From the NCBI RefSeq assembly GCF_001988955.1, contig NZ_CP014263.1, forward strand, positions 1,674,001 through 1,738,000: a stretch of 64,000 bases of DNA. The letters are read 5' to 3'. This DNA comes from Spirosoma montaniterrae (GTDB lineage: Bacteria > Bacteroidota > Bacteroidia > Cytophagales > Spirosomataceae). Shown in pieces: positions 8,050 to 16,193 of this stretch; the stretch's first letter is position 1; every line of letters starts with the position of its first letter. The notes under the pieces are model-generated. The model was given only the letters and a program-made list of their open reading frames with translations. It was not told the DNA's origin and ran no database searches. The translations under genes and the position numbers were made by a program.

Positions 8050-9266
8050 ATTGTTTCTGCGAATTCCTTCGGCGATTGGCCCGTAAATTTCTTAAACGCC
8101 CGGTTGAAGGTAGCTTTTGAGTTGAAGCCGCAGTCGAGTGCGAGGCCCAAGAAACTCAGGTGAGCATTGGCCGGGTTGTGCAACTGTCGTTTAAATTCAT
8201 CGACGCGGTATTCGTTCACAAAATCGTTGAAGTTCTTGCCAGTGCCTGCGTTGATTACCTGCGACAATAAAACCGGATTCAGGTGCACGTGCCGGGCCAG
8301 GTCGGTCAGCGACAAATCAGCATCGAGATACGGTTTCTCCGTTGTCATGTAATCCAGCAACTTATCGCGCAGGCTAACCAATTCGTCGGAGAGGGGAGGA
8401 GACGATGCGACTGAAGGTATGGGTTGATGCGCCGGTGCTTCGGCGGATGAAACTTCGGCCAGTACGGGTGTGGCAGTCCGTATCGACACAGCGTCGGGTA
8501 TGTCTGAAACGGTAGCACCGGCAGACGCAAAGGCCAGTCGTCGGCCCGGCTGCACCTGCGCGTAGCCGTTGATGCTGACGTAATAAATCAGAACAACTTC
8601 CGCCAGTTCGTCCCACCAGTCCTGCCAGAAATTAAGTTGGAGCGTAAAACTCAGCCCGTCCATCAGAAAGCCAAACACCGTAACAACGGTCAGGGCAATG
8701 ATGAAGTTACGAAACCAGCGGAAGCTAATGGTTTCGGTTTCGGAAAACTGGTGCTTAATCCACTCCCGATAGTGCCGATATAGCCGCAGCGACAGATAGA
8801 GGTAAAAAAAGTCCTGAAGAACGCCAAACCAGAACTCAAACGTACCAATGTAATAGGGTTCGTGCATGTTGGCTTCCCACCAGCGCACAAAATCGGTACC
8901 CATTGCAAAAATGCTGACCCGGTAGATGACCTGCACCAGAAACGGAACCGCGTGCCACAGGTCGCGCCGGGTAAACTGAAAATCAGCGTTAAATTGCGTT
9001 TTGAGGTAAAAATAACACAGGGGCGGAAACAGGTAGCCCAGCGTTCGGGGGAAAAATTCCAGCTCGCGCCAAAGAATTTCGATACCCCCGAAGCCCAGCA
9101 TATACTCCCAGATGTTGAACGCCATCCCCACCAGCACCCAGCCCAGCAACACGTCGGACAGTCGCTCTTCGCGCCGACCGCGTAGCCACAGTAAAACGGC
9201 ATATACCCAGGCTTGTACAAATCCAAACAATAGGGGCGACGAATAAGCGGAAAAATAGAACGACAT
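8037..9266 (-). CDS. Membrane-bound AraC-family transcriptional regulator
   Basis: 409 aa. The first 235 residues contain about seven hydrophobic segments, and the C-terminal 110 residues are an AraC/XylS double helix-turn-helix (LTDLARHVHLNPVLLSQVIN and LGLALDCGFNSKATFNRAFKKFTGQSP). This architecture, a multi-pass sensor fused to an AraC DNA-binding domain, is common in Bacteroidota. A Pro/Ala-rich linker of about 60 residues joins the two. It is 63 bp downstream of the S41-like peptidase gene, in the same direction, and may be the last gene of the unit that starts with the small secreted proteins. It is thus a candidate regulator of the shared GACTCA operators, but nothing in the sequence proves this. 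Confidence 0.85.
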   Translation of the reverse strand: MSFYFSAYSSPLLFGFVQAWVYAVLLWLRGRREERLSDVLLGWVLVGMAFNIWEYMLGFGGIEILWRELEFFPRTLGYLFPPLCYFYLKTQFNADFQFTRRDLWHAVPFLVQVIYRVSIFAMGTDFVRWWEANMHEPYYIGTFEFWFGVLQDFFYLYLSLRLYRHYREWIKHQFSETETISFRWFRNFIIALTVVTVFGFLMDGLSFTLQLNFWQDWWDELAEVVLIYYVSINGYAQVQPGRRLAFASAGATVSDIPDAVSIRTATPVLAEVSSAEAPAHQPIPSVASSPPLSDELVSLRDKLLDYMTTEKPYLDADLSLTDLARHVHLNPVLLSQVINAGTGKNFNDFVNEYRVDEFKRQLHNPANAHLSFLGLALDCGFNSKATFNRAFKKFTGQSPKEFAETIKPA

Positions 9267-9329
9267 AAAGTGAATTTCGGAACGGTTAGCAATATACGAG
9301 CTGAATGGCTTGTCTGTTTTGTGCGGGTA

Positions 9330-10820
9330 TCAATCATTTTTGCTGATCCGATCCAGTACAAACTGCAACACCTCGTCGTGGCCCTGCAACAGGCCGGTAA
9401 TGGTAGGTAAAACGCGGTAATCAGGCAGGCGTTTGGCCGGATATTTTTTGGTAAACTCGCCCCAGCACAGAAACGGCATATCGACCGTGATGGCACTGTT
9501 GGGTAGTTTGATAATATAGCTCTGACCAGCGCACAGGATACCGGCATAAATATCGCTCCCTAACTCTTCGCCCACGAACGTAATCTTCTGGCCCGTTGTC
9601 TGCCGATATTTATACAGCTTTTCGACAAAGCCCGCCCCCGCCGAAAAAACTCCTTCGTTTATCAGCACAACAATCTGTCCCGTAAACCGGTCTTTCGTCG
9701 GTAGGATGGTGGCCCCCATCATGTCGAGGTATTTCTGCTTGATAAACAGCGTTTTGTCATCTCTTAAAAACTCCGCCGGGTCGGCTATGTAGCCCTTAAT
9801 GTCGTCCGACAGATTGATGGCGTATTGCTGAAACGGGAATGTTTTGCTCGGCACGACCATCTGACCGGGCAAAATGGGACTGGGAGTAATGTGTGCAAGC
9901 AGTTTCTCGCTGTAGCCATCGCTCCCGCCTTCGTTGTCGCGCAGGTCGATAATCAGGTGTTGGGTGCTACGGCTGTTCATGTCCCGGAATGCACTATCGA
10001 CAAATGTTTCAAATCGAACCCCAAAATTTTCGATAAAACCCTTATAAAAGCTACCCACTTTCAGGTATGCCGTTTGCGGGGCCACCACTGCCTTGTATTG
10101 CGTTGGGTTCTCAAAGTGGCTCAGGCTTTTGCCCGTCAGCATTTTGTGGGCTTTCTCCATTGCTGAAGGCAGTTGAGCCTTTACACGCACGGGCTTCGGT
10201 TGACCCGCCAACCTCAACGAGAACTCCATTTCGTTAGGATAGAGCATGTTATAAAGAAAATGGAGGTAGTAATATTTGTAGAGAAAGTAGGTTTTGAACG
10301 TCTGGTTGATGCCATCGGCGGGGATGTACCGCGCCATCGAGTCGAGCAGTTGCCGGGCGGGTTTGCCATTGATGCTCAGAATCTCGGCTCCTCTCGATAC
10401 CCTTTGTTCTTCGCTGCAATCACCCAGCACATACAACTTCTGGTCGATCACCATCAGTTGCAGGGGTAAATACCGCCGGTCCTTTTTGAGATTATTCAGC
10501 CAGTAATTCGGCTCGCCCTCGCCGGGCAGGTTAATGCGCGAGTGACCATACCGCAGGAGCGTGAGCAGATAACGAAGTTTGAGGTAATAGCCATCGACCG
10601 TAATCCCTTCCCGAAACGTTTTGCCGATGCTGTCGCACTGCCTGGCAAACGTGGCCTTATCAATGAAGTAGTACAGCCCGCCGTGACCTTCCTCAAGCGA
10701 ACCGCGAAAAATGGCGAAATCGTCGCGTTGCTGGCTGAGAGTTAGCCTGGGCGGCTGGGCCTGTCCGGAGGCAAACTCAGTCAGCAACAAGCATATTGCG
10801 ATCATCAACACAAGTCTCAT
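9330..10820 (-). CDS. S41-like (tail-specific protease fold) secreted peptidase
   Basis: 496 aa from the chosen start at 10820, which begins directly with a signal peptide (MRLVLMIAICLLLTEFASGQ). An in-frame ATG 36 bp upstream is less likely because it would overlap the preceding gene. The C-terminal half has features of S41 peptidases: LIIDLRDNEGG and a Ser-containing EGVFSAGAGF segment in the place of the nucleophile. No clear PDZ domain was found, but residues 130-180 (VLGDCSEEQRVSRGAEILSI) have the feel of one. It should act in the periplasm or outside. The gene is 19 bp downstream of the tandem-domain secreted protein, which suggests co-expression. Confidence 0.75.
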   Translation of the reverse strand: MRLVLMIAICLLLTEFASGQAQPPRLTLSQQRDDFAIFRGSLEEGHGGLYYFIDKATFARQCDSIGKTFREGITVDGYYLKLRYLLTLLRYGHSRINLPGEGEPNYWLNNLKKDRRYLPLQLMVIDQKLYVLGDCSEEQRVSRGAEILSINGKPARQLLDSMARYIPADGINQTFKTYFLYKYYYLHFLYNMLYPNEMEFSLRLAGQPKPVRVKAQLPSAMEKAHKMLTGKSLSHFENPTQYKAVVAPQTAYLKVGSFYKGFIENFGVRFETFVDSAFRDMNSRSTQHLIIDLRDNEGGSDGYSEKLLAHITPSPILPGQMVVPSKTFPFQQYAINLSDDIKGYIADPAEFLRDDKTLFIKQKYLDMMGATILPTKDRFTGQIVVLINEGVFSAGAGFVEKLYKYRQTTGQKITFVGEELGSDIYAGILCAGQSYIIKLPNSAITVDMPFLCWGEFTKKYPAKRLPDYRVLPTITGLLQGHDEVLQFVLDRISKND

Positions 10821-10839
10821 GGCAGTGTAAAAGTGAGGG

Positions 10840-11493
10840 TTATTCGAAAATATCAAACGTTTTGCCCTTATCTCCTTCCTTAACGATCAGAAACGGCTTG
10901 TCGGAGTCGATGCGTTTACCGCTCATGACTGTGTTTACCTGTTCGTTATCAGCCAGATACACCTTCGTGCCAACCGGATAGGTATGTCGGTAGCTTACTC
11001 TTGGAGCCATCACCTCAATTTGAGTGCTGTTGCCAGTTTCACCCGGCTCGTAGCTGATAATGGCAACTTTTTGAGGAAGCAGGCTCGGATTTCGTAGACG
11101 GACCGTAACCCGTAGTGACGCATCCGGGGTGCTATTTTCCCGCTTGACCTGCCGTTTCTCTTTTTCTTCTTTAGCCCCGGTGTCGGTGCCGAGGGTTTTG
11201 CCTTCGTCTTCAGCCCGAACGGTGAATATCAATCCTGTGCCTGTTTCGCCATCGTTTGTGAAATGGAGTCTGGCACCAACGGGCCAATTGCAGGGGATGG
11301 TCTCGCGCCGACCCATCGTGAAGCCGTATTTGATGCCCGGCCCTTCGACTAAGAACATGCGGTGGTAGCCGAGCGTATTTTTAAGCATGAAGGTAATACG
11401 GGGCGGGTCGTCGGAGAGCGAACGAGCGGTTACGCCAGTGGTGGTAAACAGAGCTACCGAAAGCAGGAACAGGATGATTGCGTTGGTTTTCAT
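10840..11493 (-). CDS. Secreted protein with two copies of a small repeated domain
   Basis: 217 aa with a signal peptide (MKTNAIILFLLSVALFTTTG). Two related domains follow, at about residues 32-103 and 124-217, separated by a charged Lys/Glu linker. The second copy is close to the single domain of the next gene upstream: RNPSLLP, then YxPGExGN, YPVGTKVYLA, EQV, VMSGKR, KPFLIVK and GKTFD recur in order. I do not recognise a named family; the pattern of alternating short hydrophobic segments suggests an all-beta fold. It lies 8 bp after its paralogue, so both are read from the same operator-controlled promoter. Function unknown. Confidence 0.7.
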   Translation of the reverse strand: MKTNAIILFLLSVALFTTTGVTARSLSDDPPRITFMLKNTLGYHRMFLVEGPGIKYGFTMGRRETIPCNWPVGARLHFTNDGETGTGLIFTVRAEDEGKTLGTDTGAKEEKEKRQVKRENSTPDASLRVTVRLRNPSLLPQKVAIISYEPGETGNSTQIEVMAPRVSYRHTYPVGTKVYLADNEQVNTVMSGKRIDSDKPFLIVKEGDKGKTFDIFE

Positions 11494-11501
11494 GGGCCGG
11501 A

Positions 11502-11885
11502 TTAGTTTTTAACGTCGAACGATTTACCGGCATCGTCGGCTTTGACGATCAAAAACGGCTTGCCTGCATCGAGTCGCTTACCACTCATAACTACGTCGAC
11601 CTGCTCGCTATTGGCCAGATAAAGTTTCGTGCCCACAGTGTAATAGACCTTTTTACTCCCTTTAGGCAGCATGACGAAACCGTAAGTACCGTTGCCTTTT
11701 TCGCCGGGCGAATAACTAACGAGCGTAATTTTTTTCGGCAACAGGCTGGGGTTACGAAGCGTGAACGTAATGTCCTTGTTCTGCCCGGTCTGAACAGTCT
11801 CCGCTTTAGTGTTGGCGATTGGCGTGAAGCCGGTGTTGGCTGTGAATAGCGTTGCTACGAGCAGGATGATTACGATGGTTTTCAT
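11502..11885 (-). CDS. Small secreted protein, single copy of the same domain
   Basis: 127 aa from the ATG at 11885, which gives a signal peptide at once (MKTIVIILLVATLFTANTG). A longer reading from 11990 would run through the promoter and operator and is rejected. The mature part has one domain with the markers RNPSLLPKKITLVSYSPGE, VGTKLYLA, VMSGKR, KPFLIVK and GKSFDV. It is first in a likely unit of four genes (this, the two-domain paralogue, the S41-like peptidase and perhaps the AraC-type regulator). Function unknown; secretion and strong operator control suggest a response product. Confidence 0.72.
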   Translation of the reverse strand: MKTIVIILLVATLFTANTGFTPIANTKAETVQTGQNKDITFTLRNPSLLPKKITLVSYSPGEKGNGTYGFVMLPKGSKKVYYTVGTKLYLANSEQVDVVMSGKRLDAGKPFLIVKADDAGKSFDVKN

Positions 11886-11932
11886 TGTGTTTAGTTCGTT
11901 CTGTGTTGGCCCGGATGTGCCGGACGGTGAGA

Positions 11933-11990
11933 CAAAGGTGGTAGGTTGGCAGGCTCTGGTTCGACTCAAAAAGAAGTTGAGACGACTCAA
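11933..11990 (-). promoter_or_regulatory. Promoter and complex operator A (GACTCA/TGAGTC sites)
   Basis: On the minus strand a -7-like CCACCTTTG (11933-11941) is preceded, after an 18-nt spacer, by an operator with TTCGACTCA (11960-11968) and the palindrome TTGAGACGACTCAA (11977-11990). The same sequence and the same 18-nt spacing occur before the gene starting at 16020. The palindrome is 92-105 bp upstream of the start codon at 11885. Confidence 0.7.
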
Positions 11991-12023
11991 ATTATGTCCT
12001 GAGCCGTTTTGAGGGCAAATCGT

Positions 12024-12380
12024 TTATGGCTGAACCAGATTCACGGTTTTGCCATCGTCTTTCGGTTTTACGACCAGCAGGGGTTTGCCGGGTGCTTCCA
12101 GGCCGCGCATGTTGGCGTTGATTTCCTGCTGATTCACCAGCGAAAGCCGGGTGCCGGGTTTGATTTCTACTTTGTGGGCCTGACCGGGCAGAATATAGGC
12201 CGTGAACACGTTAGGGTATTTATTATCGGGATAGCGTTCCAGAAACCTAAACTCGCGGGGCACCAAACCGTTGTTTTTGAGACGTAAACGCACCTTTTTC
12301 GGGTCTTGCGCGAAGGCTGACGAAGCAAACAGGAATAGTAAGATGAATAGCACATTCCATGCGCGATGTGTTGTTTTCAT
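12024..12380 (-). CDS. Small secreted protein, divergent copy of the repeated domain
   Basis: 118 aa from ATG 12380, giving a clear signal peptide (MKTTHRAWNVLFILLFLFASSAFA). The mature domain follows the same order of markers as its two neighbours but is more diverged: LRLKNNGLVPREFRFLE, a YPDN segment, an IKPGTRLSLVNQQEI stretch, MRGL, KPLLVVK and GKTVNL. It has its own upstream operator (site B). Together with the adjacent genes it makes four domain copies in three consecutive genes, a local expansion. No catalytic motif is evident and no function can be assigned. Confidence 0.7.
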   Translation of the reverse strand: MKTTHRAWNVLFILLFLFASSAFAQDPKKVRLRLKNNGLVPREFRFLERYPDNKYPNVFTAYILPGQAHKVEIKPGTRLSLVNQQEINANMRGLEAPGKPLLVVKPKDDGKTVNLVQP

Positions 12381-12408
12381 AGTCGTTTGCAAGAATTGAT
12401 TATCATTG

Positions 12409-12480
12409 CAAACCTCCCATTGATACGTCGATGGATCGTCTCATAATTTTTTCGAGACGGTTCAGATTATAAATTGAGTC
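12409..12480 (-). promoter_or_regulatory. Operator B, diverged form of the shared operator
   Basis: ATCGTCTCA (from 12435) and TTCGAGACGGTTCA (12451-12464), then TATAAATTGAGTC (12468-12480), align along their full length with operator C. A GGAGGTTTG element at 12409-12417 sits 33 nt away on the promoter side, against 34 nt in the equivalent position at operator C. It is about 70-100 bp upstream of the start at 12380. Confidence 0.55.
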
Positions 12481-12492
12481 AAGAAAGAGAAG

Positions 12493-13353
12493 TTAATCGT
12501 CTGAGCTGATGTCTGTCTGAGCCTGCAAATCGACATAGGTAATAGTCATATTGCGGACCTGCGCGTAAGGAATAATGATGTACTCCTGTTGTATCTCTCT
12601 TTTGTCGGCGCGTTCAAATAATTCAGATTGATTGACTTCCTCCCGAGTGGCTGTTTCCTGCGTTTTCGATATAATTTTTTGGCTACGTGATGTCTTTTGA
12701 AACACTGATTTTGACGCATAAAACAGAACCAGACGGTCGAGCGTGTTACTGGTTTCGTTCAGTGTGAAGTCATATAGAAAACCGTCGTAGATAATCGTAT
12801 TCTCTTTAGTTTCGGTTAAGATGTGAACAGCAATCAGATCAACCGTTCGATCTTTAGTAGTCGGATTGGTTTCTAAAATGCGGCCCGTCAGCCAGTAGAA
12901 CCATTCATTTGAGAAACGTAGCAGCGTATACTTCGAGTCCAACTTGTTTCGGAATACAAGGTCACGTGCCACAGCCGCACCAACCAGTGCTAACGTTAGG
13001 GATGCAATCAAATACCCCGAAAAGCCGAGCAGGTAATTACCAATTTTAGCGTTGACATAACCTGATGGCGCACCAATAGGAGCGTCTATCGACTTGCCAA
13101 GCAAAAGGTTGTAAACGAATTGATAATCGATTTGGAAAGGCGTAAAAAAGTCTATGAATACGGTACAAACCAGATGGATGGTTAAGGCAGGCATAATCGA
13201 AGCCGTTACCTGCTCCCAAATGGGTTGCCTGAGTACGTTATACTTGATTTTGTAAGTACCGCCGTTGCGACTTCCCCGGAAGTATGCGCCCCGAAAAAAT
13301 ATGCCCGGATACAGCAGTAAAATAATTAGCAGTGCGCTTAAAACAACATTCAT
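12493..13353 (-). CDS. Membrane protein of unknown function
   Basis: 286 aa. An N-terminal hydrophobic helix (VVLSALLIILLLYPGIFFRG), a second near residues 50-70 and a third near 112-130 are followed by a soluble C-terminal region of about 150 residues that should be cytoplasmic. The soluble part ends in an acidic tail. I recognise no catalytic motif. Its start overlaps the stop of a 61-codon gene by 4 bp (ATGA), so the two form a coupled pair. Base composition is more AT-rich than in the flanking genes, which hints at horizontal acquisition. Possible roles include defence or a two-component accessory system, but this is speculative. Confidence 0.6.
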   Translation of the reverse strand: MNVVLSALLIILLLYPGIFFRGAYFRGSRNGGTYKIKYNVLRQPIWEQVTASIMPALTIHLVCTVFIDFFTPFQIDYQFVYNLLLGKSIDAPIGAPSGYVNAKIGNYLLGFSGYLIASLTLALVGAAVARDLVFRNKLDSKYTLLRFSNEWFYWLTGRILETNPTTKDRTVDLIAVHILTETKENTIIYDGFLYDFTLNETSNTLDRLVLFYASKSVFQKTSRSQKIISKTQETATREEVNQSELFERADKREIQQEYIIIPYAQVRNMTITYVDLQAQTDISSDD

Positions 13354-13535
13354 AAACTACGAGTCGTAGCGATGTCGTCCAGTTTTTCAGCATCGATTTT
13401 TATGATCTTGCCATTTTCATTTTTTACTATTATCTCGCCTTTCTTGTGCTCACTGCTTAGAAAACGGCGCAACTGAGCAGCCGACTCTGGCGAAGAAAGC
13501 ACCTGCTTGGCTAACGGACTGAATGGAGCACGCAT
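13350..13535 (-). CDS. Small protein coupled to the membrane protein gene
   Basis: 61 aa, soluble and charged, no signal peptide (starts MRAPFSPLAKQVLSSPESA). The central part has IIVKNENGKIIKIDAEKLDD. The 4-bp overlap with the downstream membrane protein gene and a perfect palindrome 34 bp upstream (13569-13585) support it as a real gene. It is not recognised. A small partner ahead of a membrane protein resembles toxin-antitoxin or abortive-infection layouts, but there is no sequence motif for either. Confidence 0.6.
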   Translation of the reverse strand: MRAPFSPLAKQVLSSPESAAQLRRFLSSEHKKGEIIVKNENGKIIKIDAEKLDDIATTRSL

Positions 13536-13568
13536 AGTAGAGAAAATATAATTTCAACAAATAAACAA

Positions 13569-13585
13569 CATTTGCCAAGCAAATG
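13569..13585. promoter_or_regulatory. Palindrome upstream of the two-gene unit
   Basis: CATTTGC-CAA-GCAAATG, perfect 7-bp arms, between the start at 13535 and the next gene end at 13612. It contains TTTG and may be an operator overlapping a promoter -33 region, perhaps for autoregulation. Confidence 0.45.
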
Positions 13586-13611
13586 TCAACTAAAAGACAG
13601 ACGATTTTTCA

Positions 13612-16020
13612 TTACAAATTCCCTTTCGCTTTAATCCGCCCTGCATCCTGACCGGTTTCGCGGTCGCGGGCGGCTTTTACGTCGTTGCTGCCGAAACGGT
13701 AGCTGAATCGGATGCTTACCCGGCGGCTTTCCCATTTGCGGTCGATGCGGAACTGCTGGCTTTGAAAATCAGCCGATTGCCGCCAGCGCATGGTATTCAG
13801 CAGGTCATCGACCGCAAGGGTGAGTTTGCCGCGCTCCTGCATCACTTTCTTCTGTAGGCTCAAATTCAGCGCACCCAGCCCGCCAATCCGATATACGGTT
13901 TGCTTCGTGGGCGCACTCCAGAAGCCCGATGCCTGGGCCGACCAGCTTTTCGACACGGTAAACGAGTGCTGCATGTAGCCGTCGAAGGCAAACGCCCGCT
14001 GGTCGAACGCTTCGGTTGCCGAAAACTGGCCCACAAAGCGGTTCCAGGTAGCACCGGCGTAGGCGTATAAACTCCACCACTTCGTAAACTGATACGGTGT
14101 ACTGATCGACAGATTCAGCGCATCGACCCGGCCCACGTTAGCAATGGTCTGGTAGGCGATAAACCCCTGTTGCTGCACCACGTCGGTAGCAAACTGATTG
14201 GTTCGGCTGTAGGAAACTTTCAGACTGGTGGCCCATTTATACGTCCAGCCCGCTTCGATGTTGTGCGTGTAAGATGGCCGCAGAAATGGGTTGCCGCGTG
14301 TGCTGGTGTAGGGGTCGATGGGATACACGAACGGGTTCATGTCCTGGTAGCTGGGCCGGTTAATCCGCCGACCGTAATTGACTGAAAACAAACTGCTTTG
14401 CGTAGCCTGATACTGCACAAAAGCTGTAGGAAACAGATTTAGGTAACCCGTGTCGGGCCGGGCGATGCGCTGGTTCAGCAGATCGGTGGAGCGACCCCGC
14501 ACGTCGGAATGCTCGGCCCGCAGCCCAGCCTGCATGGCCCATTTGCCCGCCGAACGGTTCAGTGAGGCATAGGCCGCGCTGACGACCTCGCGGTAGGTGA
14601 ATCGGTTGGTGCGGCTCAGGTCAGGCTGTTCGGGCAAGCCGCTGAATGCCAGCAGATTATTGTCGGTTGCTACGTCGGTGTGCTTTAGCCCGGCTTCCAG
14701 CTTCAGCCGCCGTGCTTTCCATTCTTTCACGCCATCGGCTTTCAGCGTTACGATACCGATGGTGGTGCTGGCATCGAAGCGATTCCGCAGCCCGAACAGC
14801 GGTTGCCCGTCTGTTCCGAAATAATTGCTCGTGATGGTGTTGGGGGCGGTGTTGCTGAAACGGGTAACGTCGGCATCGAGGTTGATCTCAAGTCCCAGCG
14901 TATCGGCATAGCGGTAGTTCAGAGCCGCGTTGACGCGGTTGTTCCACGACGGATTCTCGACGCGGTTTACCAGACTCGTGTCTACCACCTGCTGTTGATT
15001 GAGGATGTTGGTCGTGGTGTAGGTGCCGAAGCGGTTCGCGCTGCTATTGCCCGACACGACGAGACCGAGCGTTTGGCGTGCGTCGATGAAATAATCGGCT
15101 CCGGCTTTGTACACAACGGCCCGTGTACCGTCGGAATCGTAGCCGCGCTGCAAAAATTGCGAGCCAGCCGCCAGCCGATCCAGCAATACATTCGTAATCT
15201 GGAAGTTATCGGTCCCCGACAGATTGCCGAACAGGTTGACGCGTTTGGCGCGGTAGTTCAGGTCAAGAGCGGCATTGGCGCGGTGGTGGTCGCTTTGGCC
15301 GTAGCCGCCCGATACGCTGCCGTTCAGACCTAAGCTTTTATCGCGCCGGAACCGGATGTTGATAATACCCGCTCCGCCCTGTGCGTCGAACCGGGCCGAG
15401 GGGTTGGTAATGAGTTCAACCTTATCGATACTGCTGGCCGGGGTAGCCCGGAGCAGATTCGCCACATCAGCCGACGACAGGTTGGTCGGTTTGCCGTCGA
15501 TAAATACGATGGCTCCCTGCTTGCCGGCCATTTTAATGGTCTCATTGGGATCAATAACCACGCCCGGAGCCTCCTGCAACAGTTCATAGGCGGTTTTGCT
15601 CTGTGCCGTGGCGTTATCGGCTACGTTCAGCACGGTCTTGTCTATCTGCTGTTCGACGTAGGGTTTCTGCGCCCGAACGTTCACCGCAGCCAGCGTTTGC
15701 TCGGAAGCCCGAAGGATTAATGGCTCCAGCGTAGTGGGTTGATTCCCGGATAGCGTCAGCCGCGAACTACTGATGGTCTGCATGCCTACCATCGACGTTT
15801 CGACGCGATACGCTCCATCGGCCACGTTTGTAAACGTATATCGACCGGTTTCGTCGGTGATGGTGCCGGTTGCCAGCGTGGAGTCAGCCGCCCGGAGCAA
15901 CTTTACGACGGCAAACGGCGCGGGCTGTCGGTTGGTATCCTGAATCGTGCCTGTGATGGTTTGGGCCATTGCCGAAAGGGTGGCGAGAATGAAAAGGGCG
16001 CAGGTAGTAAAGCGAGCCAT
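13612..16020 (-). CDS. Outer-membrane beta-barrel protein with CarboxypepD_reg-like N-terminus
   Basis: 802 aa. Signal peptide (MARFTTCALFILATLSAMAQ), then a carboxypeptidase-regulatory-like beta-sandwich (about 20-100: ITGTIQDTNRQPAPFAVVKL), a plug-like domain (about 120-215: YELLQEAPGVVID and VELITNPSARFDAQGGAGIINI) and a long beta-barrel. This is the layout of TonB-dependent receptor-like outer-membrane proteins of the OMP_b-brl_3 type in Bacteroidota, which take up unknown ligands. It is not in a SusC/SusD pair. It has its own promoter with operator C, so it belongs to the same regulon as the small secreted proteins. Confidence 0.85.
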   Translation of the reverse strand: MARFTTCALFILATLSAMAQTITGTIQDTNRQPAPFAVVKLLRAADSTLATGTITDETGRYTFTNVADGAYRVETSMVGMQTISSSRLTLSGNQPTTLEPLILRASEQTLAAVNVRAQKPYVEQQIDKTVLNVADNATAQSKTAYELLQEAPGVVIDPNETIKMAGKQGAIVFIDGKPTNLSSADVANLLRATPASSIDKVELITNPSARFDAQGGAGIINIRFRRDKSLGLNGSVSGGYGQSDHHRANAALDLNYRAKRVNLFGNLSGTDNFQITNVLLDRLAAGSQFLQRGYDSDGTRAVVYKAGADYFIDARQTLGLVVSGNSSANRFGTYTTTNILNQQQVVDTSLVNRVENPSWNNRVNAALNYRYADTLGLEINLDADVTRFSNTAPNTITSNYFGTDGQPLFGLRNRFDASTTIGIVTLKADGVKEWKARRLKLEAGLKHTDVATDNNLLAFSGLPEQPDLSRTNRFTYREVVSAAYASLNRSAGKWAMQAGLRAEHSDVRGRSTDLLNQRIARPDTGYLNLFPTAFVQYQATQSSLFSVNYGRRINRPSYQDMNPFVYPIDPYTSTRGNPFLRPSYTHNIEAGWTYKWATSLKVSYSRTNQFATDVVQQQGFIAYQTIANVGRVDALNLSISTPYQFTKWWSLYAYAGATWNRFVGQFSATEAFDQRAFAFDGYMQHSFTVSKSWSAQASGFWSAPTKQTVYRIGGLGALNLSLQKKVMQERGKLTLAVDDLLNTMRWRQSADFQSQQFRIDRKWESRRVSIRFSYRFGSNDVKAARDRETGQDAGRIKAKGNL

Positions 16021-16057
16021 AATCGAATGCCCGGCAGGGCGTTTGTGATTGATGGCT

Positions 16058-16130
16058 CAAAGGTGGCGGATTGGGAAGCCCGGCTTCGACTCACGAAGAA
16101 TTTGAGACGACTCAATGTATAAGTTGAGTC
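16058..16130 (-). promoter_or_regulatory. Promoter and complex operator C (two tandem inverted repeats)
   Basis: -7-like CCACCTTTG (16058-16066 on the minus strand), an 18-nt spacer, then TTCGACTCA (16085-16093), TTGAGACGACTCAA (16102-16115) and TTGAGTC (16124-16130). It can be read as two tandem GACTCA-N9/10-TGAG(T/A)C inverted repeats that abut each other. It is 65-110 bp upstream of the start codon at 16020. Confidence 0.7.
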
Positions 16131-16170
16131 GGATAGGCCGCACGTCAGCGAATGGCGCGGTCTTTGAAGC

Positions 16171-16193
16171 TCTCCCGGCTAAAGCGCGGGAGA
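16171..16193. repeat. Subterminal hairpin, tnpB 3' side
   Basis: TCTCCCG (16171-16177) pairs with CGGGAGA (16187-16193). The tnpB stop codon lies within it. In this family the region downstream of and overlapping the tnpB 3' end encodes the guide (omega) RNA. Confidence 0.65.

Noticed and set aside
11885..11990. Longer start for the small secreted protein at 11990
   Set aside because: The frame reads through the operator and the promoter; the same false extension appears at 15903-16115 before the outer-membrane protein because the operators are alike.
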